Assembly: GCA_963664845.1 (NCBI GenBank) | Contig: OY761615.1 | Span: forward strand, 2,666,001 to 2,730,000 | Length of the DNA: 64,000 bases | Origin: CAIYTF01 sp963664845 | GTDB lineage: Bacteria > Bacteroidota > Ignavibacteria > Ignavibacteriales > Ignavibacteriaceae | Reading direction: 5' to 3' | Part shown: in pieces, positions 16,035 through 25,568 of the stretch | Layout of the letters: each line of letters starts with the position of its first letter | How positions within the stretch are numbered: position 1 is the first letter of the stretch | Position numbers and translations under genes: made by a program | The notes under the pieces: model-generated | What the model saw: the letters and a program-made list of their open reading frames with translations, nothing else | Told to the model about the DNA's origin: nothing | The model's database searches: none

Positions 16035-18707
16035 TTAGCTTCTGATTCTCATGGTGTAGAAGGATCTCCACACGAAAATCAATGCGATTACAAAGAAAAC
16101 GCCACCGACATACGGTGCAATTGCCCTGAAGTTCTCGGAAATTGCAATTTCCATTGCAAGTAGTCCGAACAACGTGGTGAATTTAATAATCGGGTTCATT
16201 GCAACTGATGAGGTGTCTTTAAAAGGATCGCCAACGGTGTCGCCAATAACGGTAGCGTCATGAAGCGGAGTTCCTTTTTCTTTTAAGACAACTTCAACAA
16301 CTTTCTTTGCATTATCCCATGCACCACCGGCGTTAGCCATGAACACGGCCTGGAACAAACCAAAGATTGCGATAGCAATCAGGAAGCTTACGAAGAACGC
16401 GACCGGTTGTGCTTCTTTATTCCTTGATTCACTCTCGGAAACAGAAGCAATTCCTGCGTGATCTGCGGGTGGCATCATCCCCTTGCAGTGTTCGGCAACC
16501 ATACCGGCACATTTTGCAGAGTCCATACCTTTGCATTCAGCTTTCATAGCTGCACATTTGGCAGAGTCCATCATCATATGCTTTCCGTTATCCATTCCCA
16601 TTTTCAAGTCTTTACAACTGTCAGGGCAGGCGCCCGGGGCACCACCCATAGGGGCCATTTGGTGTATTGCTGCCGCGTCTGCTGTTGGCAGTGATTTCAG
16701 TCCGCTGGGGGCAGAGAAGAAAGCAATTGCGAGTGCGAAACAGAAAATCGCGATAAAGATATTTAACATACCTTTTTGTGCATACTGCGTACAAATTTTC
16801 ACAACTTCTTTCGAACTTTCAATAGAAGCGCTTTGACTTGCAGTTGCGTCAAGATGAATGTGGTTTTTGATATATTCGACTGCTTTATAGGCACCGGTAG
16901 TTACTGCCTGAGTGGCAGCACCTGTGAACCAATAGATAACCGCGCCGCCCATTATGAATCCGAGCAGGGAATAGGGGTTCAGGATGCTGAGTATCTGCAT
17001 TGGGTCAACGCCAAGCGATTGTTTAATAACCAGGATAAGTGAGAAGATCATTGTTGTAGCACCAACAACTGCTGTTCCGATAAGCACCGGTTTGGCAGTT
17101 GCTTTGAAGGTGTTTCCGGCTCCGTCATTCTCTTCAAGGTAATGTTTGGCTTTTTCGAAATCGGGTTTAAAACCAAAGTCTTTTTCGATTTCTTTTTCGA
17201 TTCCCGGTAATGTTTCAATTAACGAGAGCTCATAAATTGACTGTGCATTGTCCGTTACCGGTCCATAGCTGTCAACTGCGATGGTTACGGGTCCCATTCC
17301 AAGTAATCCAAAAGCAACCAGACCAAAAGCAAAAATTGGTGAGTATTGAATCATGTCTGCCGGAATGCTCTGGGAAGCAATAAATGAGCCCAACATCAGA
17401 CCAACAAAAACAAGGCCCATCCAGAATGCGCTGAAGTTACCCGCAACGAAACCGGAAAGAACCGTTAAAGAAGCACCACCTTCGCGTGATGCGGAGACAA
17501 TTTCATTAACATGTTTTGACTTGGGGCTTGTGAAAATTTTGGTGAATTCCGGGATGAGCGCTCCGCCCAAAGTTCCGAAACTGATAATAACCGAAAGGAT
17601 GATCCACAGATTTCCGGGAAGATTATTTGCCAGCATATAATAGCTTGCAATAAAAGTAACGACGATTGACAACACCGAAGTGATCCAGACCAGATTAGTC
17701 AGGGGGCGTTCAAAATCAAAGTCATCTTTCTTTCCGTACAACGCGCTGCTTAACGCACGGTTGATGAAGAAGGAGCTGACAGACGTGATGATCATAAGAA
17801 TACGCATCACAAATATCCAGGTCAACAGATATTTTTGATATTCAACATTGCTGATGGCCAACACGATGAAACTGATAAGCGCCACACCGGTAACGCCATA
17901 GGTTTCAAAACCGTCTGCTGTCGGGCCAACGCTGTCGCCGGCATTGTCGCCGGTACAGTCGGCAATAACGCCAGGATTTCTTGGGTCGTCTTCTTTAATG
18001 TTAAAAACGATCTTCATCAGATCTGAACCGATATCAGCAATTTTTGTGAAGATACCGCCGGCGATACGAAGAGCACTTGCACCAAGTGATTCACCAATGG
18101 CGAACCCGATAAAGCAGGCGCCCGCAAGGGTTCTGTCTACAAATAAAAGGATGATAAGCATCATAACCAGCTCAACGCAGATAAGCATAACACCGATGCT
18201 CATTCCTGAATCGAGGGGTATGTTTAACAATTTGATGGGTTTTCTCTCAAGCGATGCGAATGCCATACGGCTGTTTGCAAGGGTGTTCATACGAATACCG
18301 AACCAAGCCACGCCATAAGAACCGAGAATACCAATAACCGTCCATAACAAAATAAACAGAACATCCCCGACGGATTTATGCTGCAGGAAGCCAAAATAAT
18401 AGGCCACACAGGCGGCAATAAACGCAAAAAGAATGGCAAGGAATTTTCCCTGCTGCAGGAGATAGGTTTTGCAGGTTTCAAAAATAATACCGGCAACATC
18501 GAGCATCGATTTGTGTGCGGGTAATTTTCTGACTTTGAAGAACTGGTACAACCCAAATGCTAAACCTAAGAGACACACTACCAACCCGATATATAACATT
18601 TGATTTTGACTGGGGTCAAGGGTAGGAATTTTGAGATCGGCCTCGCTGGCGAAGGTGGTCAGGGGCATTAAAAGAAAGATGATAAGTGCATAAAGTCTTT
18701 TACGCAT
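16035..18707 (-). CDS. hppA: Membrane-bound proton-translocating pyrophosphatase with Cys/Met-rich insertion
   Basis: An 890-residue polytopic enzyme that couples pyrophosphate hydrolysis to ion pumping. The catalytic motifs are present: KEDDPRNPGVIADCTGDNAG, ETYGVTGVALISF, and NAGGAWDNAKKVVE near the C-terminus. GNTFKA has Lys at the position that separates K+-independent (Lys) from K+-dependent (Ala) enzymes, so it is probably K+-independent. The DIGSDLMKIVF/CTGDNAG forms differ from classic H+-PPases and recall the divergent Chlorobium-type group. Between the predicted TM14 and TM15 (about residues 680-750) there is an extra loop rich in Met, Cys, His and Asp, described separately. By standard topology this loop faces the periplasm. 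RBS AAAGGAAAATT precedes the ATG. Confidence 0.92.
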   Translation of the reverse strand: MRKRLYALIIFLLMPLTTFASEADLKIPTLDPSQNQMLYIGLVVCLLGLAFGLYQFFKVRKLPAHKSMLDVAGIIFETCKTYLLQQGKFLAILFAFIAACVAYYFGFLQHKSVGDVLFILLWTVIGILGSYGVAWFGIRMNTLANSRMAFASLERKPIKLLNIPLDSGMSIGVMLICVELVMMLIILLFVDRTLAGACFIGFAIGESLGASALRIAGGIFTKIADIGSDLMKIVFNIKEDDPRNPGVIADCTGDNAGDSVGPTADGFETYGVTGVALISFIVLAISNVEYQKYLLTWIFVMRILMIITSVSSFFINRALSSALYGKKDDFDFERPLTNLVWITSVLSIVVTFIASYYMLANNLPGNLWIILSVIISFGTLGGALIPEFTKIFTSPKSKHVNEIVSASREGGASLTVLSGFVAGNFSAFWMGLVFVGLMLGSFIASQSIPADMIQYSPIFAFGLVAFGLLGMGPVTIAVDSYGPVTDNAQSIYELSLIETLPGIEKEIEKDFGFKPDFEKAKHYLEENDGAGNTFKATAKPVLIGTAVVGATTMIFSLILVIKQSLGVDPMQILSILNPYSLLGFIMGGAVIYWFTGAATQAVTTGAYKAVEYIKNHIHLDATASQSASIESSKEVVKICTQYAQKGMLNIFIAIFCFALAIAFFSAPSGLKSLPTADAAAIHQMAPMGGAPGACPDSCKDLKMGMDNGKHMMMDSAKCAAMKAECKGMDSAKCAGMVAEHCKGMMPPADHAGIASVSESESRNKEAQPVAFFVSFLIAIAIFGLFQAVFMANAGGAWDNAKKVVEVVLKEKGTPLHDATVIGDTVGDPFKDTSSVAMNPIIKFTTLFGLLAMEIAISENFRAIAPYVGGVFFVIALIFVWRSFYTMRIRS
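16479..16571 (-). repeat. Tandem Cys/Met-rich peptide repeat inside hppA
   Basis: Two adjacent in-frame copies in the pyrophosphatase insertion: MDSAKCAAMKAECKG and MDSAKCAGMVAEHCKG. With the preceding ACPDSCKDLKMGMDNG and GKHMMM segment, they give six Cys, two His and more than ten Met in about 70 residues, the composition of a soft-metal-binding peptide. Confidence 0.8.
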
Positions 18708-19226
18708 AATTTTCCTTTAGTTAAATGAACGATATTTGATTTTTTTTCGTTTCAAGTGCTGTGAAAACTCACTGTAAACATACAAAAAAAGTCGGAATAT
18801 TTTCAACTAAAACGTTTAAGTAAGTAGGAAATCGCACTTTTTTTCATCTTTGACTAAAAATAAACCACGCCACGATTTGATCTCACGGATTATTATATCG
18901 TTGTGAGACTTCTCTGTGAAAAATACTGTATAATTATTCCAGACTATCATTTTTTCGCAGACAACACCCGGTTGAAGCAGTAAAAGCATTGGAAAGAATA
19001 ACCTGACGTTTGCCCACCACCAATTGCGTCGAATTTGCAGGTTATTGGCATAAAGGTAGTTGTCATATGCAACAGTGATTTTTTTTCAATCTGGAATTGA
19101 GTATTTTTGTTGTTCTGAAGATTTTTGACTCAGCGTGAACAAAACCGGAGGCCCAAATTCTTCGTCAAATCGAAAACAGACTACTGATATCCTGTATTTT
19201 GCTTAAGAAATTGCATATTCACTAAA
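18708..19226. other. Intergenic between hppA and the polysaccharide locus
   Basis: About 520 AT-rich bases between divergent genes. It should hold promoters for hppA and for the first glycosyltransferase, but no site was assigned with confidence. No open frame or RNA gene was recognised. Confidence 0.4.
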
Positions 19227-20357
19227 ATGAAAATATTACTTGTCATAACGAAATCAGAAATTGGTGGTGCTCAATTTTTTGTTTTAAATTTAGCAATTCA
19301 ACTCAAAAAGGCCGGCCATGATGTGACCGTAGCTGCAGGAGACGGGGATTTTCTACAAAACGCATTGGCTGCTCAAAATATTTCTTTCCACTATTTGGAA
19401 GCCCTGAAGCGAAAAGTCAGTTTATTCACCTCCATTGCCTTCATGACCGAGTTCTACGCCTACGCAAAAACAAATCATTTTGATATTGTGCATCTAAACA
19501 GTACAAATACGTTGCTTGCGACACTTCCCCTTGTCTTGCTAAGAAAGTCAAAAATTGTATTCACCGTTCATGGACTTTCGCTGGTTGATGCAAACAGCAG
19601 GGTTAATCCTATTCTGAAACTCTCATTCCGCATCTACTATACAATATTCCTGCGACTTGTAGATGAATGTATTTTCGTGTGTAACGCGAATCTGAAGGAA
19701 GCGTTGCAGACCAAATTGGTATCTCATGGAATAGTGGTATATAACGGTATCGACGAAAATGAACTTGCCTATCTTCCCAAAAACGAAGCAAGGACCTTCT
19801 TTTCGGATAAATATAGTATAGATTTTTCTGATTCGTTTATTATAGGCTCAATAGGACGATTAGCATACCAAAAACATTATGATTTCCTTATCAGAGTCTT
19901 CCCAAAGATTAAGAAAGCGATTCCCAACGCTAAAGTTCTAATTGTTGGAGATGGTCCGGATTTTGAAATATATTTGGATTTATTAAAACAAATGGGGATT
20001 GAAAGCGACTTTTATTTCGTGGGAGCCATAAATTTTTCATACCGTTACATAAAAGCGTTCGATTTATTTGTTTTGCCGTCAATTTTTGAAGGATTGTCAA
20101 TCAGCCTTCTTGAAGGATTATTCGCAGACGTTCCTCTCCTATGTACCCGGATCGGTGGAAACAGCGAGATAATTGATAATAACGATGCTGAATTGTTCGA
20201 ACTTAATAACGAACATGAGTTTATCGCAAAAATGAAATATCTTGCCGCAAATGGGAGCACTGTAGCATCATGCAATCAGGTCTGCAAAGCTAAATTTCGC
20301 ATTGAACATATGGTGGATGGTTATTTGGCAGTATATGCCAAAGTGCTGAAGCCCTGA
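19227..20357 (+). CDS. Glycosyltransferase family 4
   Basis: A 376-residue GT-B fold glycosyltransferase. The N-terminal Rossmann half starts KILLVITKSEIGGAQFFVLN (donor/acceptor loop GGAQ). The C-terminal half has IGSIGRLAYQKHYDFLI, VLIVGDGPDFEIYLDLL and the family 4 signature LPSIFEGLSISLLEGLFADV (E-x7-E type). It would add a sugar to a lipid-linked glycan on the inner face of the membrane. It stands alone on the plus strand, convergent with the rest of the glycan operon, 52 nt from the next gene. Confidence 0.9.
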   Translation: MKILLVITKSEIGGAQFFVLNLAIQLKKAGHDVTVAAGDGDFLQNALAAQNISFHYLEALKRKVSLFTSIAFMTEFYAYAKTNHFDIVHLNSTNTLLATLPLVLLRKSKIVFTVHGLSLVDANSRVNPILKLSFRIYYTIFLRLVDECIFVCNANLKEALQTKLVSHGIVVYNGIDENELAYLPKNEARTFFSDKYSIDFSDSFIIGSIGRLAYQKHYDFLIRVFPKIKKAIPNAKVLIVGDGPDFEIYLDLLKQMGIESDFYFVGAINFSYRYIKAFDLFVLPSIFEGLSISLLEGLFADVPLLCTRIGGNSEIIDNNDAELFELNNEHEFIAKMKYLAANGSTVASCNQVCKAKFRIEHMVDGYLAVYAKVLKP

Positions 20358-20409
20358 TTCCCGGGGATTCTTTTCTCTTATATATCAGAAGTAATCAGGT
20401 AAGCCTCCC

Positions 20410-21591
20410 TCAAGAGTCAGACACTATCAACAACTCCTTACGATATAAGCGTAATGTATTCCGGGCACAATTTTCCCAGGTAAATTGCCTGGCCCGTTCA
20501 AAGCCTCTTGCAACCAACTTATCTCTTTCAGGTTGACTTTGCAGCACAGAATAAATGCCCACAGCTATTTCGTCCGATGAATATGGGTTAACCAATACAG
20601 CAGCCCCTTCTGCAATCTCTTTCAATGAGCTTAAATTGGAGGTAACTACCGGAGTTCCGTGCGACATCGCCTCCAGTACCGGAAAACCAAGTCCCTCCGA
20701 CAAGGAGCAATACACGAATACATCTGCACCTTTGTACAATGCCAGCAGTTCGCTGTCGTTTGCCGATAAGATAATAATCTGATCTTCTTCTTTCAATTCG
20801 TGCGCTATCGATTTAACGTCGGTGTATTTGCCTTCGAAATGGTGTCCCACCAGCACCAATTTATGTGAAATGCCAAACTCCATTTTCAACCGGTGAAATG
20901 CCCTGACTGTATTCTCCAGGTTTTTATGTGGTCGGTTATTACCAACATATAGCAGATATTTATCAAAACCATATTTATTTTTTAGGTCGGCAATAAAGTC
21001 ACTTTCTTGCTGATGGTCATTGTGGTTGTCATAATTCTCATCACATCCGGAATATATAACATTGATTTTACTTTCATATTTACTTCCATACAACTGGAGC
21101 AGCTCTCTTTTTGTATTATTTGATATAGCAATTAACCTTGAGGATCGTTTTAAGGCAATAAGATTCGCGGAAATTGAATAATATTTTTTTATATATCCGG
21201 CTCCTGATCCAAAAAATTGCGGATATATCTGGGGATTCATGTCATGTATGGTGGTGATGGTCGGTTTATTGATCATCCACGGAAGATCAAACTGCGGATA
21301 ATGAAAGAGATCGAACGCATAGGACTTCAGCCAGTTGTGTAGAAACTGATTCTGAAATGTTTGTGGAAGTACCGACAGTCCGACACATCTTATCTTTTCT
21401 CTGCCATCAAAATTGCGGAGCACAGAATTCTTTTTGAACTTATCCAATTCAAGAACAAGCAGAGAGAGGTCATCATACTGCTCAATCAACGGCAGCAGAT
21501 GATCAATCAGATTAAAGATATACCTTCCAATCCCGTCAATAGTGGGGAAAATATATCGTGCATCAATGCATATTATTTTTGGTGCTTGCAT
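20410..21591 (-). CDS. Glycosyltransferase family 4
   Basis: A 393-residue family 4 glycosyltransferase starting MQAPKIICIDARYIFPTIDG (ATG at 21591, 2 nt after the stop of the upstream GT2 gene). The 30-residue in-frame extension upstream is ignored because it overlaps that gene. Signatures: DGIGRYIFNLI acceptor region, LLYVGNNRPHKNLENTVRAF, and VFVYCSLSEGLGFPVLEAMS with the E-x7-E motif. These enzymes often act as mannosyl- or rhamnosyltransferases in polysaccharide synthesis; the sugar cannot be read from sequence. Confidence 0.88.
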   Translation of the reverse strand: MQAPKIICIDARYIFPTIDGIGRYIFNLIDHLLPLIEQYDDLSLLVLELDKFKKNSVLRNFDGREKIRCVGLSVLPQTFQNQFLHNWLKSYAFDLFHYPQFDLPWMINKPTITTIHDMNPQIYPQFFGSGAGYIKKYYSISANLIALKRSSRLIAISNNTKRELLQLYGSKYESKINVIYSGCDENYDNHNDHQQESDFIADLKNKYGFDKYLLYVGNNRPHKNLENTVRAFHRLKMEFGISHKLVLVGHHFEGKYTDVKSIAHELKEEDQIIILSANDSELLALYKGADVFVYCSLSEGLGFPVLEAMSHGTPVVTSNLSSLKEIAEGAAVLVNPYSSDEIAVGIYSVLQSQPERDKLVARGFERARQFTWENCARNTLRLYRKELLIVSDS

Positions 21592-21593
21592 AA

Positions 21594-22511
21594 CTATGCC
21601 AGATATTTCCGAATTATTTGTTTGAAGGCTCGCAGTTTTTCTCGGGCTTTTTGTGGATTGCATAAATAGGTCAGGCTCCAAAAAGCAATCTGCACAATAA
21701 TCTGTATCAGTACAATGGATTTTATCAAAAATGCATTAACCGGTGTAAAATGCTTCAAAATATATTGCAATCGGCTCTCATAGCTGGACATCGTGAAACT
21801 ATAATAGCTTTTTTTGCTGGCGATACTGCCAAGATGGCAGACCTTTCCAACTGGAGCATAAACGGTTTTATATCCCAGCCCGGCAACTCTTTTGCACAGG
21901 TCCACCTCCTCATTATAGAGGAAAAAGTTCTCATCAAATCCACCAACCTCCCAGAATACACTACTCCGCATAAAAAGGGCCGATCCAGTCACCCAATCAA
22001 CTTGGGAATACTCCTTCCCGGAGACCATTGGCAGTCGACTCATTTGTTTTCTCTCAAAACGTTCTCTGAAGTGGAAAACATCCAGTAACTCGCGCGAGGC
22101 TGAATGGAACCAGCCAACAGACTTTTCCTGTTTCTGCTGATGGTTAACAATCATTGGTCCGGCTGCAGCTATCGACAGATCGCCGGGAAAAACAGATTGG
22201 AAATAGGGAAAGATATCCTCCAGAAGAACCGTATCCGGATTTAGAAAAAATAATATATCGCCAGTGGCCTGTTTTGCGCCATAATTATTGCCCGCGCCAA
22301 ATCCACGGTTCTGATCTGCTGTATAAAAATGTATATGAGGAAACTCAGCCACTGAATATTTTTCAGTAAGAGAATTGAAATTGTTGTCCGGCGATGCGTT
22401 ATCAACAACAATAACTTCATGCTCCACCGACGAATGAATATTGATAATGCTTTGCAGGCATTCATCAACCTCTTTTGTCAGATTATAATTAACAATAATA
22501 ATAGAAATCAT
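21594..22511 (-). CDS. Glycosyltransferase family 2, rhamnosyltransferase-like
   Basis: A 305-residue GT-A enzyme beginning MISIIIVNYNLTKEVDECLQ. Motifs: IVVDNASPDN, NRGFGAGNNYGAKQATGDIL, LFFLNPDTVLLED (DxD-equivalent), SALFMRSSVFWEVGGFDENF and FLYNEEVDLCKRV. This is the WbbL-like pattern of dTDP-rhamnosyltransferases and relatives. A C-terminal hydrophobic helix (INAFLI...WSLTYL) may attach it to the membrane. ATG at 22511 preferred to the adjacent TTG. Confidence 0.88.
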   Translation of the reverse strand: MISIIIVNYNLTKEVDECLQSIINIHSSVEHEVIVVDNASPDNNFNSLTEKYSVAEFPHIHFYTADQNRGFGAGNNYGAKQATGDILFFLNPDTVLLEDIFPYFQSVFPGDLSIAAAGPMIVNHQQKQEKSVGWFHSASRELLDVFHFRERFERKQMSRLPMVSGKEYSQVDWVTGSALFMRSSVFWEVGGFDENFFLYNEEVDLCKRVAGLGYKTVYAPVGKVCHLGSIASKKSYYSFTMSSYESRLQYILKHFTPVNAFLIKSIVLIQIIVQIAFWSLTYLCNPQKAREKLRAFKQIIRKYLA

Positions 22512-22733
22512 CAAGTTCCAGCTTCGTTAAACACATTCGTGTAATATATAAAACAGTAATGCCGGTTACACGGTAAACACTTTAGTATGAAGTTTTTAGG
22601 GTACCGGCTGGCGGAATCCATCCGGATATTCCCTGACAACGTGACTCTGTACAATTAACAGTACAAAATAATCAATTGGCTTAATTATTCACTGCACCAA
22701 AAGTACATCAAGAAACCACTGTGAAACAGCGTT

Positions 22734-23573
22734 CTACCGGCCATAACGGTTCTTTTTGAAATCGACACATCCAGCAATCATTGCTTTAATTTTTGCTGTT
22801 TTCCCGGGTTCGAACAACATTGATTTGATAAAATCACGAAAGAATTTTGACCGCTCTTTCTTTAGGTATTCAGGAAAGCTTTTCCTGAATTTCCTGTGCA
22901 AATAAAACAAATTCCGTGTTTTATAGTACCACCGGAAAGGAGAATAGTTAAATATCCTTGCCTCAACGAAAAGCAACTTTTTTAGTTGGAGATCGCCTTC
23001 CGTATGCGGCATCAAAATTTTATTATTTATCAGTACGGTAAAGCCATCCAACCTAAGCCGGAGACAATAATCAACGTCTACATAATCTATAAAGAGGTTT
23101 TCGTCAAATCCTCCAATTTTACGATGCGCATCCAACAACAATAAATTTCCGCTGGTCATCACTTGCTCCACTTCTTCCCATTCATTGCCGCTGGGCAATG
23201 TTGTATAAAGAGCATGTATATGGCGTGGTGAAACAAGAGCAATCCCTGGTTTAACGGAAAACGTATCTTTAAGCTGTTCTATGCACCCGTAGTCAAACTC
23301 GCTGTCCTGATCCAGCGTTATCATGTATGTAAAATCTTCTGTTAATAATTTTCGGGCTGCAAAATTCAAAGCTTTTGAAATCCCGGCATTCTCTGGAAAA
23401 TGAAAATATTCAACTCCCGGGAAAGGAGCAAAAAACTCTTTGTGGGAATCGGGTGAATTATCAATTGCAACAACTGTCCGCGTCTTTTCCCTGGCGCGCA
23501 ATACATTTTCCAACTGTACACAGGATGGATTATACAGTATAATCACAGTTGCGGTATCGTTGTGCAGACTCAT
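22734..23573 (-). CDS. Glycosyltransferase family 2, RfbN-like rhamnosyltransferase
   Basis: A 279-residue GT2 enzyme starting MSLHNDTATVIILYNPS. It has VVAIDNSPD, FPENAGISKALNFAA, YMITLDQDSEFD (DQD catalytic metal motif), ALVSPRH, SGNLLLLDAHRKIGGFDENL and DYVDVDYCLRLRLDG, as in RfbN-type rhamnosyltransferases. ATG at 23573 is preferred to an upstream in-frame TTG at 23585. It is separated from the previous gene by 85 nt in which a 27-codon frame is visible but not convincing. Confidence 0.85.
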   Translation of the reverse strand: MSLHNDTATVIILYNPSCVQLENVLRAREKTRTVVAIDNSPDSHKEFFAPFPGVEYFHFPENAGISKALNFAARKLLTEDFTYMITLDQDSEFDYGCIEQLKDTFSVKPGIALVSPRHIHALYTTLPSGNEWEEVEQVMTSGNLLLLDAHRKIGGFDENLFIDYVDVDYCLRLRLDGFTVLINNKILMPHTEGDLQLKKLLFVEARIFNYSPFRWYYKTRNLFYLHRKFRKSFPEYLKKERSKFFRDFIKSMLFEPGKTAKIKAMIAGCVDFKKNRYGR

Positions 23574-23658
23574 ATCCTTCACCAATTCACGGTAAACGAG
23601 CGTTTATATTCAACGCGGTCTTTGAACATCCGCAATTTGCTCAGTTTAGCAGGCTCCA

Positions 23659-24462
23659 TCATGATGGCTCCCCATATTTGTCCTTAATCTTTTGAAGCAC
23701 AACCATTACTTCGGCCTCACTTGAGTCAGGAATATTATAAAGTGCCTGCCCATTTTTTAGTGCCGAATAAATGCCATACATGCGAACACGAACCCGGAAG
23801 TATCGAGGGTTTTTCATATTTTCGCTCTGCACCTGATGCGGGTCCAGTTCACCGATGCTGGTAATGCTTTCGGCGAGGTCCGCGAACCACCGGAACGGGG
23901 GGTGATAGCCAGCTTTAATAATCTGATAAGTATGATCAACGTGTTCGTATACATTCCGATACCGTGTATCCATTAGGCCGATGTCTTCAAGAACTCTGGC
24001 CCGATAATATGAAAAAGCGCCAAGTACATTAGGCGTAAAGATCACCTTGAAAGTATCGAAGGTTATACTTTTCCTGATTAACGGATTTCCGCTGCTGTCG
24101 CGATTAATTGGACTATGGAATGCATAATTAAAGTGCTGGATTCCCGTTATTTTTGATGCACGGATATATGAGTTGATTATTTCCGGACTTACAAGATATA
24201 CATCATCTTCGCAGAGAAAAATATGTTCGCAGCCCTGAGCCAGCAAATACCGCAACGCGTCATTTTTGGAGCGGGCAATTCCTTTGTTCCTGCGATGTTG
24301 AATAACTTCCATTTGGGAAGGATATGCATCTTGCTGATAGGGCACGCCGTCGTTCACCGTAACAAGCACATCTGCACCAATTACAGAAGCAGCGGTCTTT
24401 CGATAGAAAGCCTCTCGATTGCAGGTAATAATACCGACACCAATTTTATTCTTTTTTACCAT
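23659..24462 (-). CDS. GT2-like glycosyltransferase
   Basis: A 267-residue protein, MVKKNKIGVGIITCNREAFY, with a GT-A fold: NDGVPYQQDAYPSQMEV, HRRNKGIARSKNDALRYLL, IFLCEDDVYLVSPEI (EDD in place of DxD), and LEDIGLMDTRYRNVYEHVDH. This arrangement is seen in family 2-like transferases of capsule and O-antigen clusters. Its start overlaps the upstream GT2 gene by 17 nt. The sugar specificity is unknown. Confidence 0.78.
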   Translation of the reverse strand: MVKKNKIGVGIITCNREAFYRKTAASVIGADVLVTVNDGVPYQQDAYPSQMEVIQHRRNKGIARSKNDALRYLLAQGCEHIFLCEDDVYLVSPEIINSYIRASKITGIQHFNYAFHSPINRDSSGNPLIRKSITFDTFKVIFTPNVLGAFSYYRARVLEDIGLMDTRYRNVYEHVDHTYQIIKAGYHPPFRWFADLAESITSIGELDPHQVQSENMKNPRYFRVRVRMYGIYSALKNGQALYNIPDSSEAEVMVVLQKIKDKYGEPS

Positions 24463-25477
24463 ATGCAGATTCCAGTTCAGCTAATAGCGAAATAATTTTT
24501 CGGGGTTGCCAATATCGCAAATATCGTTTAAGGTATTTTATGGCAACTTGAATTTCTCCCATGCGATATAAAAGTTGTCCACTCATATAATAAACAAATT
24601 CTATTGAATATGGTATTAATCGGGGATAAATCGGTGACGTTAATAAAAAATCAATTCGTTTGAGCACATATAAAAAAAGAATGGGGGTATGCAAAAACGC
24701 TCTAAAACGCCTGGCATACTTATGCAAATCAGCTTTCGGAATAGCATCAAGAAACCGCGGTATAGCCAAATCCAAAATTTCTTCCGTCTCTTTTGTTGTA
24801 CGGGCTAAGTCAACAGTCTCCCGGTTTGATTTGTCAACCGCTTTATAGAAAGTCCCCAGTGGCTGAGAAATATGCATAAACTTATGAGTTTCCGCCACTC
24901 GCAATTCAAATTCATAATCTCCGGCAATTTCATATTTCTCACTAAACCAAATATTTTCTTCATTGTGAAGAGATGCGCGCCACATTGGTTGAGACCCGAT
25001 AAAACAGCGATAGTGTAATAACATTGAGTCAAACGGCATAGCATGGATGATGTTTTTTCGGCTGTACGCATCTTCAAATCGCTGTAACGGCACATTTGTA
25101 AGTACCTGACTGGCATAGACCAAATGCACTTCAGGGTTCATCCTGAGTTTGTTTGCCATTATTTCAAGTGCATCAACTCTGAGATAGTCATCAGCATTTG
25201 AATTAGTTATATACTTTCCGCGGGCAGATTTTATTCCCCGATTCCAAGCAGCATAAATGGACTCCCGTTCTTCTGTTTCAATATAAATGATATTTGTGTG
25301 GTTTTTAAGGTATTCATCAATAATTGCCCTCTCATTCTGAGGAGACCCACTGTTAACAATAATTATTTCCAGTTGTGGTCCCAGCGTTTGCTGGAGCAGA
25401 TCATCAAGTTTTGCCCGAATGAATTTTTCGGCTTTGTAAAGCGAAACAATTGCTGAAACCAGTGGTTGATCACTCAT
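24446..25477 (-). CDS. Glycosyltransferase family 2
   Basis: A 343-residue GT2 protein starting MSDQPLVSAIVSLYKAEKFI. Motifs: EIIIVNSGSPQNERAI, AAWNRGIKSARGKYITNSNADD (the NADD metal site), MWRASLHNEENIWFSEKYEI with EFELRVAETH. A C-terminal helical region (LLYRMGEIQVAIKYLKRYL) may form a short TPR-like or membrane-associated tail. ATG at 25477, with three upstream in-frame codons ignored. Ends overlapping the next gene by 17 nt, so the genes are cotranscribed. Confidence 0.87.
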   Translation of the reverse strand: MSDQPLVSAIVSLYKAEKFIRAKLDDLLQQTLGPQLEIIIVNSGSPQNERAIIDEYLKNHTNIIYIETEERESIYAAWNRGIKSARGKYITNSNADDYLRVDALEIMANKLRMNPEVHLVYASQVLTNVPLQRFEDAYSRKNIIHAMPFDSMLLHYRCFIGSQPMWRASLHNEENIWFSEKYEIAGDYEFELRVAETHKFMHISQPLGTFYKAVDKSNRETVDLARTTKETEEILDLAIPRFLDAIPKADLHKYARRFRAFLHTPILFLYVLKRIDFLLTSPIYPRLIPYSIEFVYYMSGQLLYRMGEIQVAIKYLKRYLRYWQPRKIISLLAELESAYGKKE

Positions 25478-25568
25478 CGTGCGCACTCTTTTATTGGATA
25501 CCTGCGTCCGTCTCTCAGTGAGAAAAAGCAGTAATTCATAGGTATATAGCCATATTCATTAGTGCCAT

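Noticed and set aside
24393..24410. TTTCGATAG on the plus strand inside a glycosyltransferase gene, resembling a sigma-28 -10
   Set aside because: No TAAA at the -35 position, and it lies within a coding region.
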